This document shows, in pieces, positions 44,625 to 52,265 of a stretch of DNA of 64,000 nucleotides. The position numbers were made by a program, and so were the translations under genes. Each line of letters begins with the position of its first letter. The stretch's first letter is position 1. Source of the DNA: DATBHW01 sp035307385 (lineage in GTDB: Bacteria; Chloroflexota; Ktedonobacteria; Ktedonobacterales; DATBGS01); contig DATGID010000100.1 in NCBI GenBank assembly GCA_035307385.1, positions 1 to 64,000 on the forward strand, written 5' to 3'. The notes beneath the pieces were generated by a model. It saw only the letters and a program-made list of their open reading frames with translations. It had not been told where the DNA came from and made no database searches.

Positions 44625-45887
44625 ATGCCAGACTATGATTACGCAATCGTTGGCGGTGGCGTCAGCGGTCTGATGACCGCTCTGCGCCTGGCAAAATGTG
44701 GGTATCGCGTAGGACTGTTTGAAAAAGGAGACATTGGAAGCGAGGCATCCATTAGCAATCACGGGATGATTCATTCCGGCGCTCTATACTCTGAGTTTCA
44801 TCCCGATGTAGCTATCTTATGCCGGGAAGCGAACAGTCTCTTTCACGAAACCTTCTCGGATGCCATTGTTCCGTTGGAAGATACCTGGTACTTTGCCAGC
44901 CCGCAGAGACTCGAACATTTCAAGCAATTATGGGGGCTTCAGGGCATCCCCTTCACCGATGTAGAAGAGAGCGCCTGGGCAACTATGCTGCAACCGGCGC
45001 ATCTAGGCAGCCTGGCATGCGCCTCACTGCCGGATTTCATCGTCTCGCCGCGGCGCATTCTGATTGAGTTAGTGCAGATGTGCCTTGATTTAGGCGTGGA
45101 AATCTCGCCGATGACCTCTGTACATGAAATCATCTGCCATCAAGGCGCCGCGGCAGCGCTCAGAGTGGGGTTGCGGGAAACCGTCAGCGCGCACAAGATC
45201 ATTCTCTGCGCTGGCCTTGGACTGATACCCCTCCTGAAGCAGCTTGAATCAAGAGCCTGGGATCAACTGCGGCCACGCCTGGGCATGATGGTGCTGTTTG
45301 ACAATCATCGGTTGAGCCGTGCCCTGCTCTGCCTGGAACATGGCGGCCCAACCATCGCGCCGACCTACGGCAGCCCGGTGCTTGTCTCGCTCTTTGGCGG
45401 ATTGCAGCCCGGAATCAAACGCAACGGCAGGTGGCCGGTTGCAGTGGCCCAGATAGCCGAGGTCGTCAAGCAGTTAGAAATCTATCTGCAAGATGGCGTG
45501 CTTGGCTTTAATACCGGCAAAGCCTATGTATGCAGCAAAACAGAAATAGGAGTGATGAACACGGCGCATGCAACCAAGCCAGCGTTTGTGTGTATGAACC
45601 ACGAAAATATGGATGGCATTAAACACTTGTGGTCGCTGCTTCCCGGGAAGTGGACGCTTGGCTTTCATGCCACACATAGCCTGGTTTCGCAAATACTCCA
45701 CGAGGATGTGGGTCTACCTTTGCCCATCCAGGAACATACGGTGAGCGCCACCGCTGAAGATTTAGTAACCATTGAACCCTGGTGGGATGTGGACCAGAGG
45801 CCCCACCAAAGCTTTTCCAATAGAGCGTCTGCTTATGCAGCCCCTGTTTCCGAACGCGAGCAACCGGCATCGCTCATTCAGCACTGA
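44625..45887 (+). CDS. FAD-dependent oxidoreductase, DAO family
   Basis: A 420-residue flavoprotein of the D-amino-acid oxidase / glycerol-3-phosphate dehydrogenase superfamily. The FAD dinucleotide loop YDYAIVGGGVSGLMTALRLA is at the very N-terminus. Then come LFEKGDIGSEASISNHGMIHSG, the family loop near the isoalloxazine ring, and AHKIILCAGLGLIPLL. The closest remembered types are L-2-hydroxyglutarate oxidase-like and glycine/sarcosine oxidase-like proteins. GGAGATAAAAAGAGC precedes the ATG. It is transcribed away from the thioesterase and ends before a perfect terminator hairpin, so it belongs by position to the leucine A-T / P450 locus. Substrate unknown; oxidation of an amine or hydroxy acid is expected. 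Confidence 0.85.
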   Translation: MPDYDYAIVGGGVSGLMTALRLAKCGYRVGLFEKGDIGSEASISNHGMIHSGALYSEFHPDVAILCREANSLFHETFSDAIVPLEDTWYFASPQRLEHFKQLWGLQGIPFTDVEESAWATMLQPAHLGSLACASLPDFIVSPRRILIELVQMCLDLGVEISPMTSVHEIICHQGAAAALRVGLRETVSAHKIILCAGLGLIPLLKQLESRAWDQLRPRLGMMVLFDNHRLSRALLCLEHGGPTIAPTYGSPVLVSLFGGLQPGIKRNGRWPVAVAQIAEVVKQLEIYLQDGVLGFNTGKAYVCSKTEIGVMNTAHATKPAFVCMNHENMDGIKHLWSLLPGKWTLGFHATHSLVSQILHEDVGLPLPIQEHTVSATAEDLVTIEPWWDVDQRPHQSFSNRASAYAAPVSEREQPASLIQH

Positions 45888-45946
45888 GAGAATCAGCAGA
45901 GCGATGCTATCAGGTGTGGGGCATAAGAAACGTTGGTCTTTGCAGC

Positions 45947-46003
45947 GCTGAGGCGGAGGGCCAAATGAGGGTATCTGAACCTCATTTGGCCCTCCGCCTC
46001 AGC
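45947..46003. terminator. 24-bp perfect inverted repeat, bidirectional terminator
   Basis: Bases 45947-45970 and 45980-46003 are exact reverse complements with a nine-base loop. It separates the convergent FAD oxidoreductase and amidohydrolase genes, ending seven bases before the amidohydrolase stop. No U-tract on either side. Confidence 0.75.
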
Positions 46004-46010
46004 AGGTACG

Positions 46011-47453
46011 CTATCGGTCAGTATATGTGTAGGGGTTGTTAATTTTCTCAACCACAGCCTGTTCGGGGTTCATTGACTCGTTCCAGGCTTGCTCGCCCAT
46101 CTTCCCACGCGCATACTCAACCGTCTTCCCAACGGCCTCTTTGGCCTTCGCCAGATCAACACCCAGGAGATGATGGTCGTGCTTGACCACCTTGCCATCC
46201 ACCACAACGGTATGCACATCTCCACGCCCGGCTTGAAATACCACATGTCCGTAAGGATGCAGAATCGGGAACATGGCGGGCGACTGATCATTTTTTATCA
46301 GAACCAGATCGGCCTTCTTGCCAGGGGTAATGCTGCCGACCAAGCTGTCCATCCCCAACGCTTTCGCGCCGCCTATCGTCGCCCAGTTCACCACCTGCTC
46401 AGCGCGCAGATGGCTCAGCATGACCGTCTCGCTGCGATTGTGAGCTTCCATATGTTCACGAGCGCGGTCCGCGTTGAGGGTCGCGCGCATGGCCGAGAAC
46501 AGGTCGGCGCTCCACCACACGCTGGTATCCATCGACAAAGAAACTGGAATGCTGTGCCGCCTTAGCAGCCATGTGGGTGGGTAGCCCTGCCCGGCGCTGT
46601 CCTCGCTCTCAGCAGACACCGATGCGTAGCCGCCTGAAGCCGCAATGCGCTGGTAGGAATCCTCGGACAACGTCGCCGCATGCACGTAGATATTTTTTGG
46701 GGTCATAAATCCATGTTCGTGCATCAAACGGATGCCGTTATCGTTGGTCGCGCCCCAAACACCGGCATGGGTCGTCACTGGCAGGTCGAAGTCACGCGCC
46801 GCCTCGAACGCAGCCTTTTCGGGGAAGGACGGATCACCGGGAACGTCGAAAGCAATCTGCATACGCAGCATATCGCCGCGCCCGTCTATACGCCGTTTGA
46901 TAAAGTCGGCAAACTCCGGCGCCCTGGTCCATTCCCAGGGAGCGCCGAGCAGGTTGCCATAAGCGAGGACGAATCGGCCCGGAACAGCCTCAAGCGCATC
47001 CACTGCCGCGTCGGCATATTCCACCGTTTGCAGGCCGTGAGACCAGTCAACCGTTGTGGTGACCCCGGAATCCACGGCCTCAAGCGCGCTCAGCAGATTT
47101 CCAGCATAGATATCCTCGGCGCGGAAGTACTTGCCCCAGTTCAGATAGTAAAATTGGAAGTAGTTCGTGAGCGTCCAATCTGCGCCAAACCCGCGCAGCG
47201 CCGTCTGCCACATATGGCGATGGGTATCGACCATACCGGGCATCAAAATGCCGCCGCTCGCGTCGATCTCCACCGCTCCATCTGGCGCAGCAAGCTGGCG
47301 TCCGACGGCAGCAATGCTTTTGTCGACGACGAGAACATCCCCATGCTCGATTAGCCCCAGCGATGGGTCAATCGTCAGCACGGTGGCGTTGCGGAACACC
47401 ACTGGGCGGCCTAGGAGGAATTGATTACCATTTGTTGCGGAAACCTGGCTCAT
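46011..47453 (-). CDS. Amidohydrolase of the TrzA/cytosine-deaminase type
   Basis: A 480-residue metal-dependent hydrolase of the amidohydrolase superfamily. The metal-binding HxH lies in MVDTHRHMWQ. Later His/Glu/Asp positions are in LPVTTHAGVWG, IYVHAATLS and VSLSMDTSVWW. The N- and C-terminal beta-sandwich segments (VVFRNATVLTIDP and PGKKADLVLIK) frame the barrel as in s-triazine hydrolases, guanine and cytosine deaminases. It probably removes an amino, chloro or acyl group from a ring compound. ATG 47453 follows GAGGTG; a longer frame to 47597 runs through the leader and is rejected. Its promoter carries the same operator as the dioxygenase operon, so both respond to one regulator. Confidence 0.9.
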   Translation of the reverse strand: MSQVSATNGNQFLLGRPVVFRNATVLTIDPSLGLIEHGDVLVVDKSIAAVGRQLAAPDGAVEIDASGGILMPGMVDTHRHMWQTALRGFGADWTLTNYFQFYYLNWGKYFRAEDIYAGNLLSALEAVDSGVTTTVDWSHGLQTVEYADAAVDALEAVPGRFVLAYGNLLGAPWEWTRAPEFADFIKRRIDGRGDMLRMQIAFDVPGDPSFPEKAAFEAARDFDLPVTTHAGVWGATNDNGIRLMHEHGFMTPKNIYVHAATLSEDSYQRIAASGGYASVSAESEDSAGQGYPPTWLLRRHSIPVSLSMDTSVWWSADLFSAMRATLNADRAREHMEAHNRSETVMLSHLRAEQVVNWATIGGAKALGMDSLVGSITPGKKADLVLIKNDQSPAMFPILHPYGHVVFQAGRGDVHTVVVDGKVVKHDHHLLGVDLAKAKEAVGKTVEYARGKMGEQAWNESMNPEQAVVEKINNPYTYTDR

Positions 47454-47600
47454 TCTGCTCACCTCGTTGTGTTCTGGCCGCAGAACGCTTCGCGTTCTCT
47501 GTGATGCCACGAGAGTACCGGTCGTCTGGCATCTTTGCCCGCGTCCTGGTAGCCGTGTTGCGACACCCATCTTCAGAAGATTGAAGCTGGCGATCACTAT

Positions 47601-47625
47601 TGTCCGCTGTACGGACAGTCGTCCG
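47601..47625 (-). promoter_or_regulatory. Three-half-site operator of the amidohydrolase promoter (IclR candidate)
   Basis: Read leftward, the site is CGGAC-N3-TGTCCG-N5-CGGACA. The core TGTCCG/CGGACA is a perfect dyad at 47601-47617 and a third half-site follows at 47621-47625. It starts eight bases after the -10 element of the leftward promoter, so a bound protein would block transcription start. The same element, 20 of 25 bases identical, lies before the CoA-transferase operon. Confidence 0.75.
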
Positions 47626-47629
47626 GTGC

Positions 47630-47688
47630 AAAAATATTACCTGATCCGCTGGGTCATGTCAAGCCTGAATTTCGGAGGTAATATTTTT
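47630..47688. repeat. 12-bp inverted repeat between divergent promoters
   Basis: AAAAATATTACC (47630-47641) is repeated in reverse complement at 47677-47688, with 35 bases between. The left arm contains the -10 of the amidohydrolase promoter. The right arm places an identical TAATAT at 47679-47684 facing the iclR-type gene, so the pair may mark back-to-back promoters that share their -35 region. Confidence 0.5.
47634..47662 (-). promoter_or_regulatory. Sigma-70 promoter of the amidohydrolase gene
   Basis: On the minus strand TTGACA (47662-47657) and TAATAT (47639-47634) are separated by 17 bases. Transcription should start near 47627, giving a leader of about 170 bases before ATG 47453. Confidence 0.75.
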
Positions 47689-47851
47689 CTCGTGAACGCC
47701 CCTGTTCAATGAAATATCCACCAGGCCAACAGAGGCGTGTGCCAGCGTAGACAGCGAGGCATTCTTTCTGCTAGGATACACACAAAAGGGGTTTGGCACA
47801 CTCACGCACATACCTATCCAGATGGATGCTGATGTGCCAGAGGGAGACGTA

Positions 47852-48673
47852 ATGCGCGGCGAGACAGGGCCAGATTTCATTGAGGCGTTGGCGCGTGGCC
47901 TGGATGTTATTCGGGTATTTGGTCCCAACCATCCGTCGATGAGTCTGAGCGAGGTTGCCGCTGCCGCTGGCTTAGCTCGCCCTACAGCACGTCGCATGCT
48001 GCTGACGCTTGAGGAGTTGGGATATGTGCGTGCGGCCCACGGTGAGTTTACGCTCACCCCGCGTGTCCTGGAGCTTGGCATGGCTTACATCGGCGCGACC
48101 AACATATGGGAGATAGCCCGCCCACCTTTGGAGCACCTGGTGGAGCGGACCGGCGAGTCGTCGTCACTGGCGCAGCTTGACGGGTCGGACATTGTGTATG
48201 TTGCGCGCGTGGCAGTGCCGAAAATCATCACCATTGCAGTGACCGTCGGGACACGTTTTCCAGCCCTTCAGACCTCGCTTGGGAAAGCGCTGCTGGCCTC
48301 GTTACCACCCGATGAGTTGGAACGGGTGCTCGCCCGGCCAAGCCGCTCAGGCATCACGCCGCTCTGGAAGCCTGACAAGGAAGAACGAGACCGAACGCTG
48401 CGCGAAGTACGCGAGCGAGGATGGGCGCTCACCGACGAACACCTGGCGCCCGGAATCCGCTCCATCGCCACACCTGTACGCGATGGAGCGGGCCAGGTGA
48501 TTGCCGCCCTCAACGTCTCCGTTCATGCCGCCGAAACCAGCATTGAAGTCCTGACTGGGCAATATCTTCCGCTGTTGATGCAGACCGCCGCTGCGATCAG
48601 CGCCGATTGGGCACGATGGCAAAGCCGTCCAGAAGTGACGCTCGACGCCAGACCCTCAGAGACATCAACCTGA
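47852..48673 (+). CDS. IclR-family transcriptional regulator
   Basis: A 273-residue IclR regulator of the PcaU/PobR type. The winged helix-turn-helix is at about 10-70 (MSLSEVAAAAGLARPTARRM, LEELGYVR), followed by the linker helix and the effector domain (SSLAQLDGSDIVYVARV, TSLGKALLASLPP, HLAPGIRSIATPVRD). IclR proteins of this type mostly sense small aromatic or organic acids. ATG 47852 has GGGAG six bases upstream and fits better than ATG 47822. It lies between two targets bearing the same palindromic operator just downstream of a promoter, so it is the likely repressor of both, with the ligand probably a pathway substrate. Confidence 0.92.
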   Translation: MRGETGPDFIEALARGLDVIRVFGPNHPSMSLSEVAAAAGLARPTARRMLLTLEELGYVRAAHGEFTLTPRVLELGMAYIGATNIWEIARPPLEHLVERTGESSSLAQLDGSDIVYVARVAVPKIITIAVTVGTRFPALQTSLGKALLASLPPDELERVLARPSRSGITPLWKPDKEERDRTLREVRERGWALTDEHLAPGIRSIATPVRDGAGQVIAALNVSVHAAETSIEVLTGQYLPLLMQTAAAISADWARWQSRPEVTLDARPSETST

Positions 48674-48684
48674 AAAGCTCAAGC

Positions 48685-48713
48685 TTGACATCATCTTTGG
48701 GGTCATCTATACT
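48685..48713 (+). promoter_or_regulatory. Sigma-70 promoter of the CoA-transferase/dioxygenase operon
   Basis: TTGACA (48685-48690) and TATACT (48708-48713) with a 17-base spacer. Transcription should start near 48720, at the left edge of the operator. Confidence 0.8.
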
Positions 48714-48719
48714 GATGAA

Positions 48720-48744
48720 CGGACGAGTGTCCGCATCACGGACA
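48720..48744 (+). promoter_or_regulatory. Three-half-site operator of the dioxygenase operon (IclR candidate)
   Basis: CGGAC-N3-TGTCCG-N5-CGGACA, with a perfect dyad at 48728-48744. It begins six bases after the -10 element and covers about +1 to +25, a typical repressor position. Spacing, order and orientation relative to the promoter equal those of the site before the amidohydrolase gene. Confidence 0.78.
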
Positions 48745-48835
48745 AAAGTCAGCGCGCGCTGGCGAGGGAAGCATTATGCTGCCATGATAGCTCAAATCGA
48801 TCGGTCGTGAGCGCTCTACTGGAGACGTAAAGCTG

Positions 48836-50074
48836 ATGCCAGAGCAAGACAACGAGCAGAACCCATCGCAAACCAGGCATCGCGCTGGCCCGCTCGATGG
48901 CCTGTTAATTGCTGACTTCTCGCGGGTGCTCGCCGGGCCATACGGTACCATGCTGCTTGGTGACCTGGGCGCAACGGTCATCAAAGTCGAAAGCCCTGCC
49001 GGAGACGATACGCGCACCTGGTTACCCCCAGACCGCAACGGGATAGCAACCTATTATCTTTCCATCAACCGCAACAAGCGCTCCATCGTACTCGATTTCA
49101 AAGACCGCACAGACCTGCAACTCGCCCAGGAACTGGCAAATAGAGCAGACATCTTCATCGAAAACTTCAAGCCTGGCGGCCTTGCGCAGTTCGGCCTGGA
49201 CTACGAGGCCGTGTGTCAGCATAACCCCGGCATCATCTACGCCTCCATCAGTGGTTTCGGGACCGCCCAGGGGGCATCTCTGCCTGGCTACGACCTGATG
49301 GTGCAGGCCATGTCCGGTCTGATGAGCCTGACGGGTGCTCCTGATGGCCCAGCCTTTCGCTCCGGCATCTCCGTCTTTGACGTGATTGCCGGGCTGCATG
49401 TCACTATCGGCATCCTGGCCGCGCTCAACCACCGCAGCCACACCAGTGAAGGCCAGCACGTGGAGGTTAGCCTGCTCGCCTCAGCGCTGTCGGGGTTGGT
49501 CAATCATACCTCGGCCTATGTGGCTGGCGGCGTTGTCCCGACCCGCATGGGCAACGCACACCCTAGTTTGTTTCCTTACGAACCGCTGCCCACCGCTGAC
49601 CAGCAACTCATCATTGCCGTTGGCAACAATGGGCAGTTTATCAAACTCTGCAAGATTTTGGGCGTCCCTGAGCTGGCGCGTGACCCCCGATTTGCCAATA
49701 CCGAAGACCGCACCCATAACCGCGAAGCGCTGCGTCCACTGCTGGTGGAGCGTTTGCGCACAAAACCGGCCAGCGAATGGTTCCAGAAATTGAGCGCCGC
49801 TGGCGTGCCGTGTGGCCCAATCAACACCATCGAGGGAGGTGTGAGGCTCGCCCGCGAACTGGGGCTTGATCCTGTCGTCGAGGTTGGCTCCGGGGAAGAT
49901 GCGGTGCCTATGATTCGTCACCCCATTTCGTTTTCCCTGACGCCTCCGCGTCACACGCTGCCCCCCCCGGCGCTCGGCCAGGACAGCGAGCAGATTCGCG
50001 CCTGGCTCAGCCAGAAGCCACAGAGCACCCTGGAGCAAATCGGGAAGGCCAGGACATCACAGGAGAAAACCTGA
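48836..50074 (+). CDS. CaiB/BaiF-family CoA-transferase
   Basis: A 412-residue family III CoA-transferase, which moves CoA between carboxylic acids through an aspartyl-anhydride. The N-terminal family start is LDGLLIADFSRVLAGPYGTMLLGDLGATVIKVE. The catalytic Asp lies in GYDLMVQAMSGLMSLTG. Later ANHRSHTSEGQHVEVSLL-type and NGQFIKLCKILG segments are regular. First gene of a rightward operon followed by a citryl-CoA-lyase-like protein 42 bases on, so the likely job is to activate a tertiary hydroxy acid for cleavage. Controlled by the promoter and operator at 48685-48744. Confidence 0.92.
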   Translation: MPEQDNEQNPSQTRHRAGPLDGLLIADFSRVLAGPYGTMLLGDLGATVIKVESPAGDDTRTWLPPDRNGIATYYLSINRNKRSIVLDFKDRTDLQLAQELANRADIFIENFKPGGLAQFGLDYEAVCQHNPGIIYASISGFGTAQGASLPGYDLMVQAMSGLMSLTGAPDGPAFRSGISVFDVIAGLHVTIGILAALNHRSHTSEGQHVEVSLLASALSGLVNHTSAYVAGGVVPTRMGNAHPSLFPYEPLPTADQQLIIAVGNNGQFIKLCKILGVPELARDPRFANTEDRTHNREALRPLLVERLRTKPASEWFQKLSAAGVPCGPINTIEGGVRLARELGLDPVVEVGSGEDAVPMIRHPISFSLTPPRHTLPPPALGQDSEQIRAWLSQKPQSTLEQIGKARTSQEKT

Positions 50075-50116
50075 GCACTTGAAGGATGCGAGCATACGCA
50101 GAGAGGATAGCACCTT

Positions 50117-50947
50117 ATGGGAGCCACTGAACAAAGGGGACAGGTGGAATATCCCACAGGGATTGGGACTTCGGATGCCAGCAGCATACACCTGCTTGGG
50201 CATGATCTCGCGGGCGATTTGATGGGCAAGATCGGCTTTGGCGAACTGGCACTCTGGCTCGCTACGCAGCAGCAACCAACACCTCAGCAGGTGCGGGTGT
50301 TCGAGGCGGTGCTCGTCTCGCTGGCCGACCACGGCTTTACCCCCACGGCCATCGCGGCCCGCCTGACCCTTTACAGCGCTCCGGACGCCCTCCAGGGAGC
50401 CATAGCAGCAGGTCTGCTGGGGGGAGGCTCGCGTTTCCTTGGCGTCACCGAAGACACAGGACGATTCCTTGCCGGGGTACTGGCAACTGTCGCAGGCGAT
50501 CTCCCGACGACTGACGAGCAGTGGGATGCATTGGCCCGGCGCGCGGTGACAGACCAGCGCGCTGCTGGCCGTTTCGTCCCAGGATTGGGCCACCCGGTCC
50601 ATAAGACTGGCGACCCCCGCACACCCGTTATCATCGCCATTGCCGAACAAGAGGGCTTACGCGGGCCGCACCTACGTTTATTCGAGGCGATTGGCCGAGT
50701 CCATCCGGAAATACTTGGACGCACGCTGCCACTCAATGGTGCCGGTGTGGCTGGTGCAGCGTTGGCTGACCTCGGCCTGCCGCCTGAGTTGCTGCGGGGT
50801 GTGGCCTTGCTGGCGCGCACGGCGGGGCTGTTGGGGCACCTCGCTGAAGAACTGCGCAGTCCCATTGCGCCTGACATTTACACTGCCATTGACCGCAACG
50901 CTGTCTATCGGCCAGGCGCCGACAACGACACCACAGCACAACGCTAG
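50117..50947 (+). CDS. Citryl-CoA lyase-like protein (citrate synthase family)
   Basis: A 276-residue protein of the citrate synthase superfamily, shorter than citrate synthase and of the stand-alone citryl-CoA-lyase type. It opens with SSIHLLGHDLAGDLMGKIGF. Catalytic histidines are expected in FVPGLGHPVHKTGDPR and the central segment LTLYSAPDALQGAIAAGLLGGG, and the C-terminal LPLNGAGVAGAALADLGLP is typical. Such enzymes cleave a hydroxyacyl-CoA into acetyl-CoA and a 2-oxoacid. Beside a CoA-transferase it probably splits the activated product of ring cleavage. A GAGGATAG site precedes the ATG. Confidence 0.85.
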   Translation: MGATEQRGQVEYPTGIGTSDASSIHLLGHDLAGDLMGKIGFGELALWLATQQQPTPQQVRVFEAVLVSLADHGFTPTAIAARLTLYSAPDALQGAIAAGLLGGGSRFLGVTEDTGRFLAGVLATVAGDLPTTDEQWDALARRAVTDQRAAGRFVPGLGHPVHKTGDPRTPVIIAIAEQEGLRGPHLRLFEAIGRVHPEILGRTLPLNGAGVAGAALADLGLPPELLRGVALLARTAGLLGHLAEELRSPIAPDIYTAIDRNAVYRPGADNDTTAQR

Positions 50948-51005
50948 ACCAGCTTGACCCTGCAACCTATCATGTGCCCAGGCCATCCCAAAGGAGGAGG
51001 AAGTC

Positions 51006-51866
51006 ATGGCAAAGATCGTCGCTATCCTCGCCACCACGCATCACCCATTCTTCTACCGCGCCAGCACATCACCGCCAGAGAGCAGACCCGACTTTGCGGA
51101 TGAATGGATACGCAAGGTGCTTGCTTACCGCGAAACGCTGACGAAAGCGAAACCCGATGTGCTGGTGATGGTCGGTTCTGATCATTTTCATCAGATGTTC
51201 TACGATAACATGCCGCAGTTCCTCATCGGCAAAGCGCCATTCTACGACGCGAACTACTATAATGAGGAGCGCGAGTTCGGGCTGCCGCGCATGTTCCTCA
51301 AAGGACACGAAGAGCTATCGGCCTATCTGCTGCGCGCCGGGCTGGACGCGGGGTTTGATCTCGCCTTCAGCAACGAACTGCGCGTTGACCACAGCATTAC
51401 CTGTCCCATCATCACGACGCGCCCGCAAGCCGATCTGCCCATCGTGCCCATCTACACCAACATCTTCGCCCCGCCGCTGCCGCAGCCCTGGCGCTACGTC
51501 GAACTGGGTCGTACCCTGCGCCGCCTCCTCGAAGCCTGGCCGAGCGACGAGCGCGTCGCTGTGATTGGCACCGGCCACCTGTCGCTTGAGCTTGGCGGGC
51601 CACGCCAGTTTGGCCCACATGGACCTGACCCGGAGTTTGATCGCAAAGCCGTCGAATGGATTGCCAACGGTGACATCGAGGGCGCGTTACAAGGCGTTTC
51701 GCTGGAGAGCCTCTGGGAACCGGGCAATGCCACGCACGGTTTCCTCGACTTCATGCTGATGATGGGCGTCGCCGGGGAAAACAAAGCCGACTACGCCGAT
51801 ACCCTCGATCTGTTCCACACGATGGAAGCCTACTTTACCTGGTATCCGAACGGAGTGGACGCATGA
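51006..51866 (+). CDS. Class III extradiol ring-cleavage dioxygenase, LigB-type catalytic subunit
   Basis: A 286-residue non-haem iron dioxygenase of the protocatechuate 4,5-dioxygenase beta-subunit family, which opens catechol-type rings beside the two hydroxyls. ATTHHPFF near residue 12 and SDHFHQMFYDNMPQF near 57-60 hold the iron histidines. VRVDHSITCP-like RVDHSITCPII and the acid/base His in IGTGHLSLELGG are further family marks. AAAGGAGGAGG precedes the start. The stop overlaps the start of the small alpha-type subunit by four bases, as expected for an alpha-beta enzyme. The ring compound is unknown; a carboxylated dihydroxy aromatic or heterocycle is most likely. Confidence 0.9.
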   Translation: MAKIVAILATTHHPFFYRASTSPPESRPDFADEWIRKVLAYRETLTKAKPDVLVMVGSDHFHQMFYDNMPQFLIGKAPFYDANYYNEEREFGLPRMFLKGHEELSAYLLRAGLDAGFDLAFSNELRVDHSITCPIITTRPQADLPIVPIYTNIFAPPLPQPWRYVELGRTLRRLLEAWPSDERVAVIGTGHLSLELGGPRQFGPHGPDPEFDRKAVEWIANGDIEGALQGVSLESLWEPGNATHGFLDFMLMMGVAGENKADYADTLDLFHTMEAYFTWYPNGVDA

Positions 51867-52225
51867 GCAAATATCTCCTCAACAAGTTCCTCTTCACCAT
51901 CGACCGCGACCCGGTGTTGGTGGAACGCTATCGCGAAGACCCACGCGGCACGGCCACCTGGTGGGAAGCTGAGCGGGCCAACGTCATCTTGAACCTGCCC
52001 GAAGCCGAGCAAAGCACCTGGCTGCGATTCACGGACGAAGAGCGCGAGGCGCTGGCAACGCACGACTATGTGAAGCTCTTTGAATTAGGCGCGCACAATT
52101 TCCTGACGCTCACGCTTTTTATCGCTCTGTTCGAGCGCGATTATGCAGAGCCGCTAGGCTTCCAGCGCGAGTATGGGCAGAAACTCCAGCACTGGTCGCT
52201 GCCCTATCCGGACATTACTACGTGA
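51863..52225 (+). CDS. LigA-type small subunit of the extradiol dioxygenase
   Basis: A 120-residue, mostly helical protein that matches the alpha subunit (LigA) of protocatechuate 4,5-dioxygenase: LNKFLFTIDRDPVLVERYRE, ALATHDYVKLFELGAHNFLTL. LigA caps the active site of LigB and contributes to substrate fit. It overlaps the LigB-type gene by four bases (ATGA). It has no metal site of its own. Confidence 0.85.
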   Translation: MSKYLLNKFLFTIDRDPVLVERYREDPRGTATWWEAERANVILNLPEAEQSTWLRFTDEEREALATHDYVKLFELGAHNFLTLTLFIALFERDYAEPLGFQREYGQKLQHWSLPYPDITT

Positions 52226-52265
52226 CGAAGGCCGGGCTACCAAACTATCATAAAGGGGAAATGGT

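Noticed and set aside
46011..47597. Longer amidohydrolase start at 47597
   Set aside because: The extra 48 residues lie in the leader just beside the operator, while ATG 47453 has a GAGGTG ribosome site and begins close to the first domain strand.
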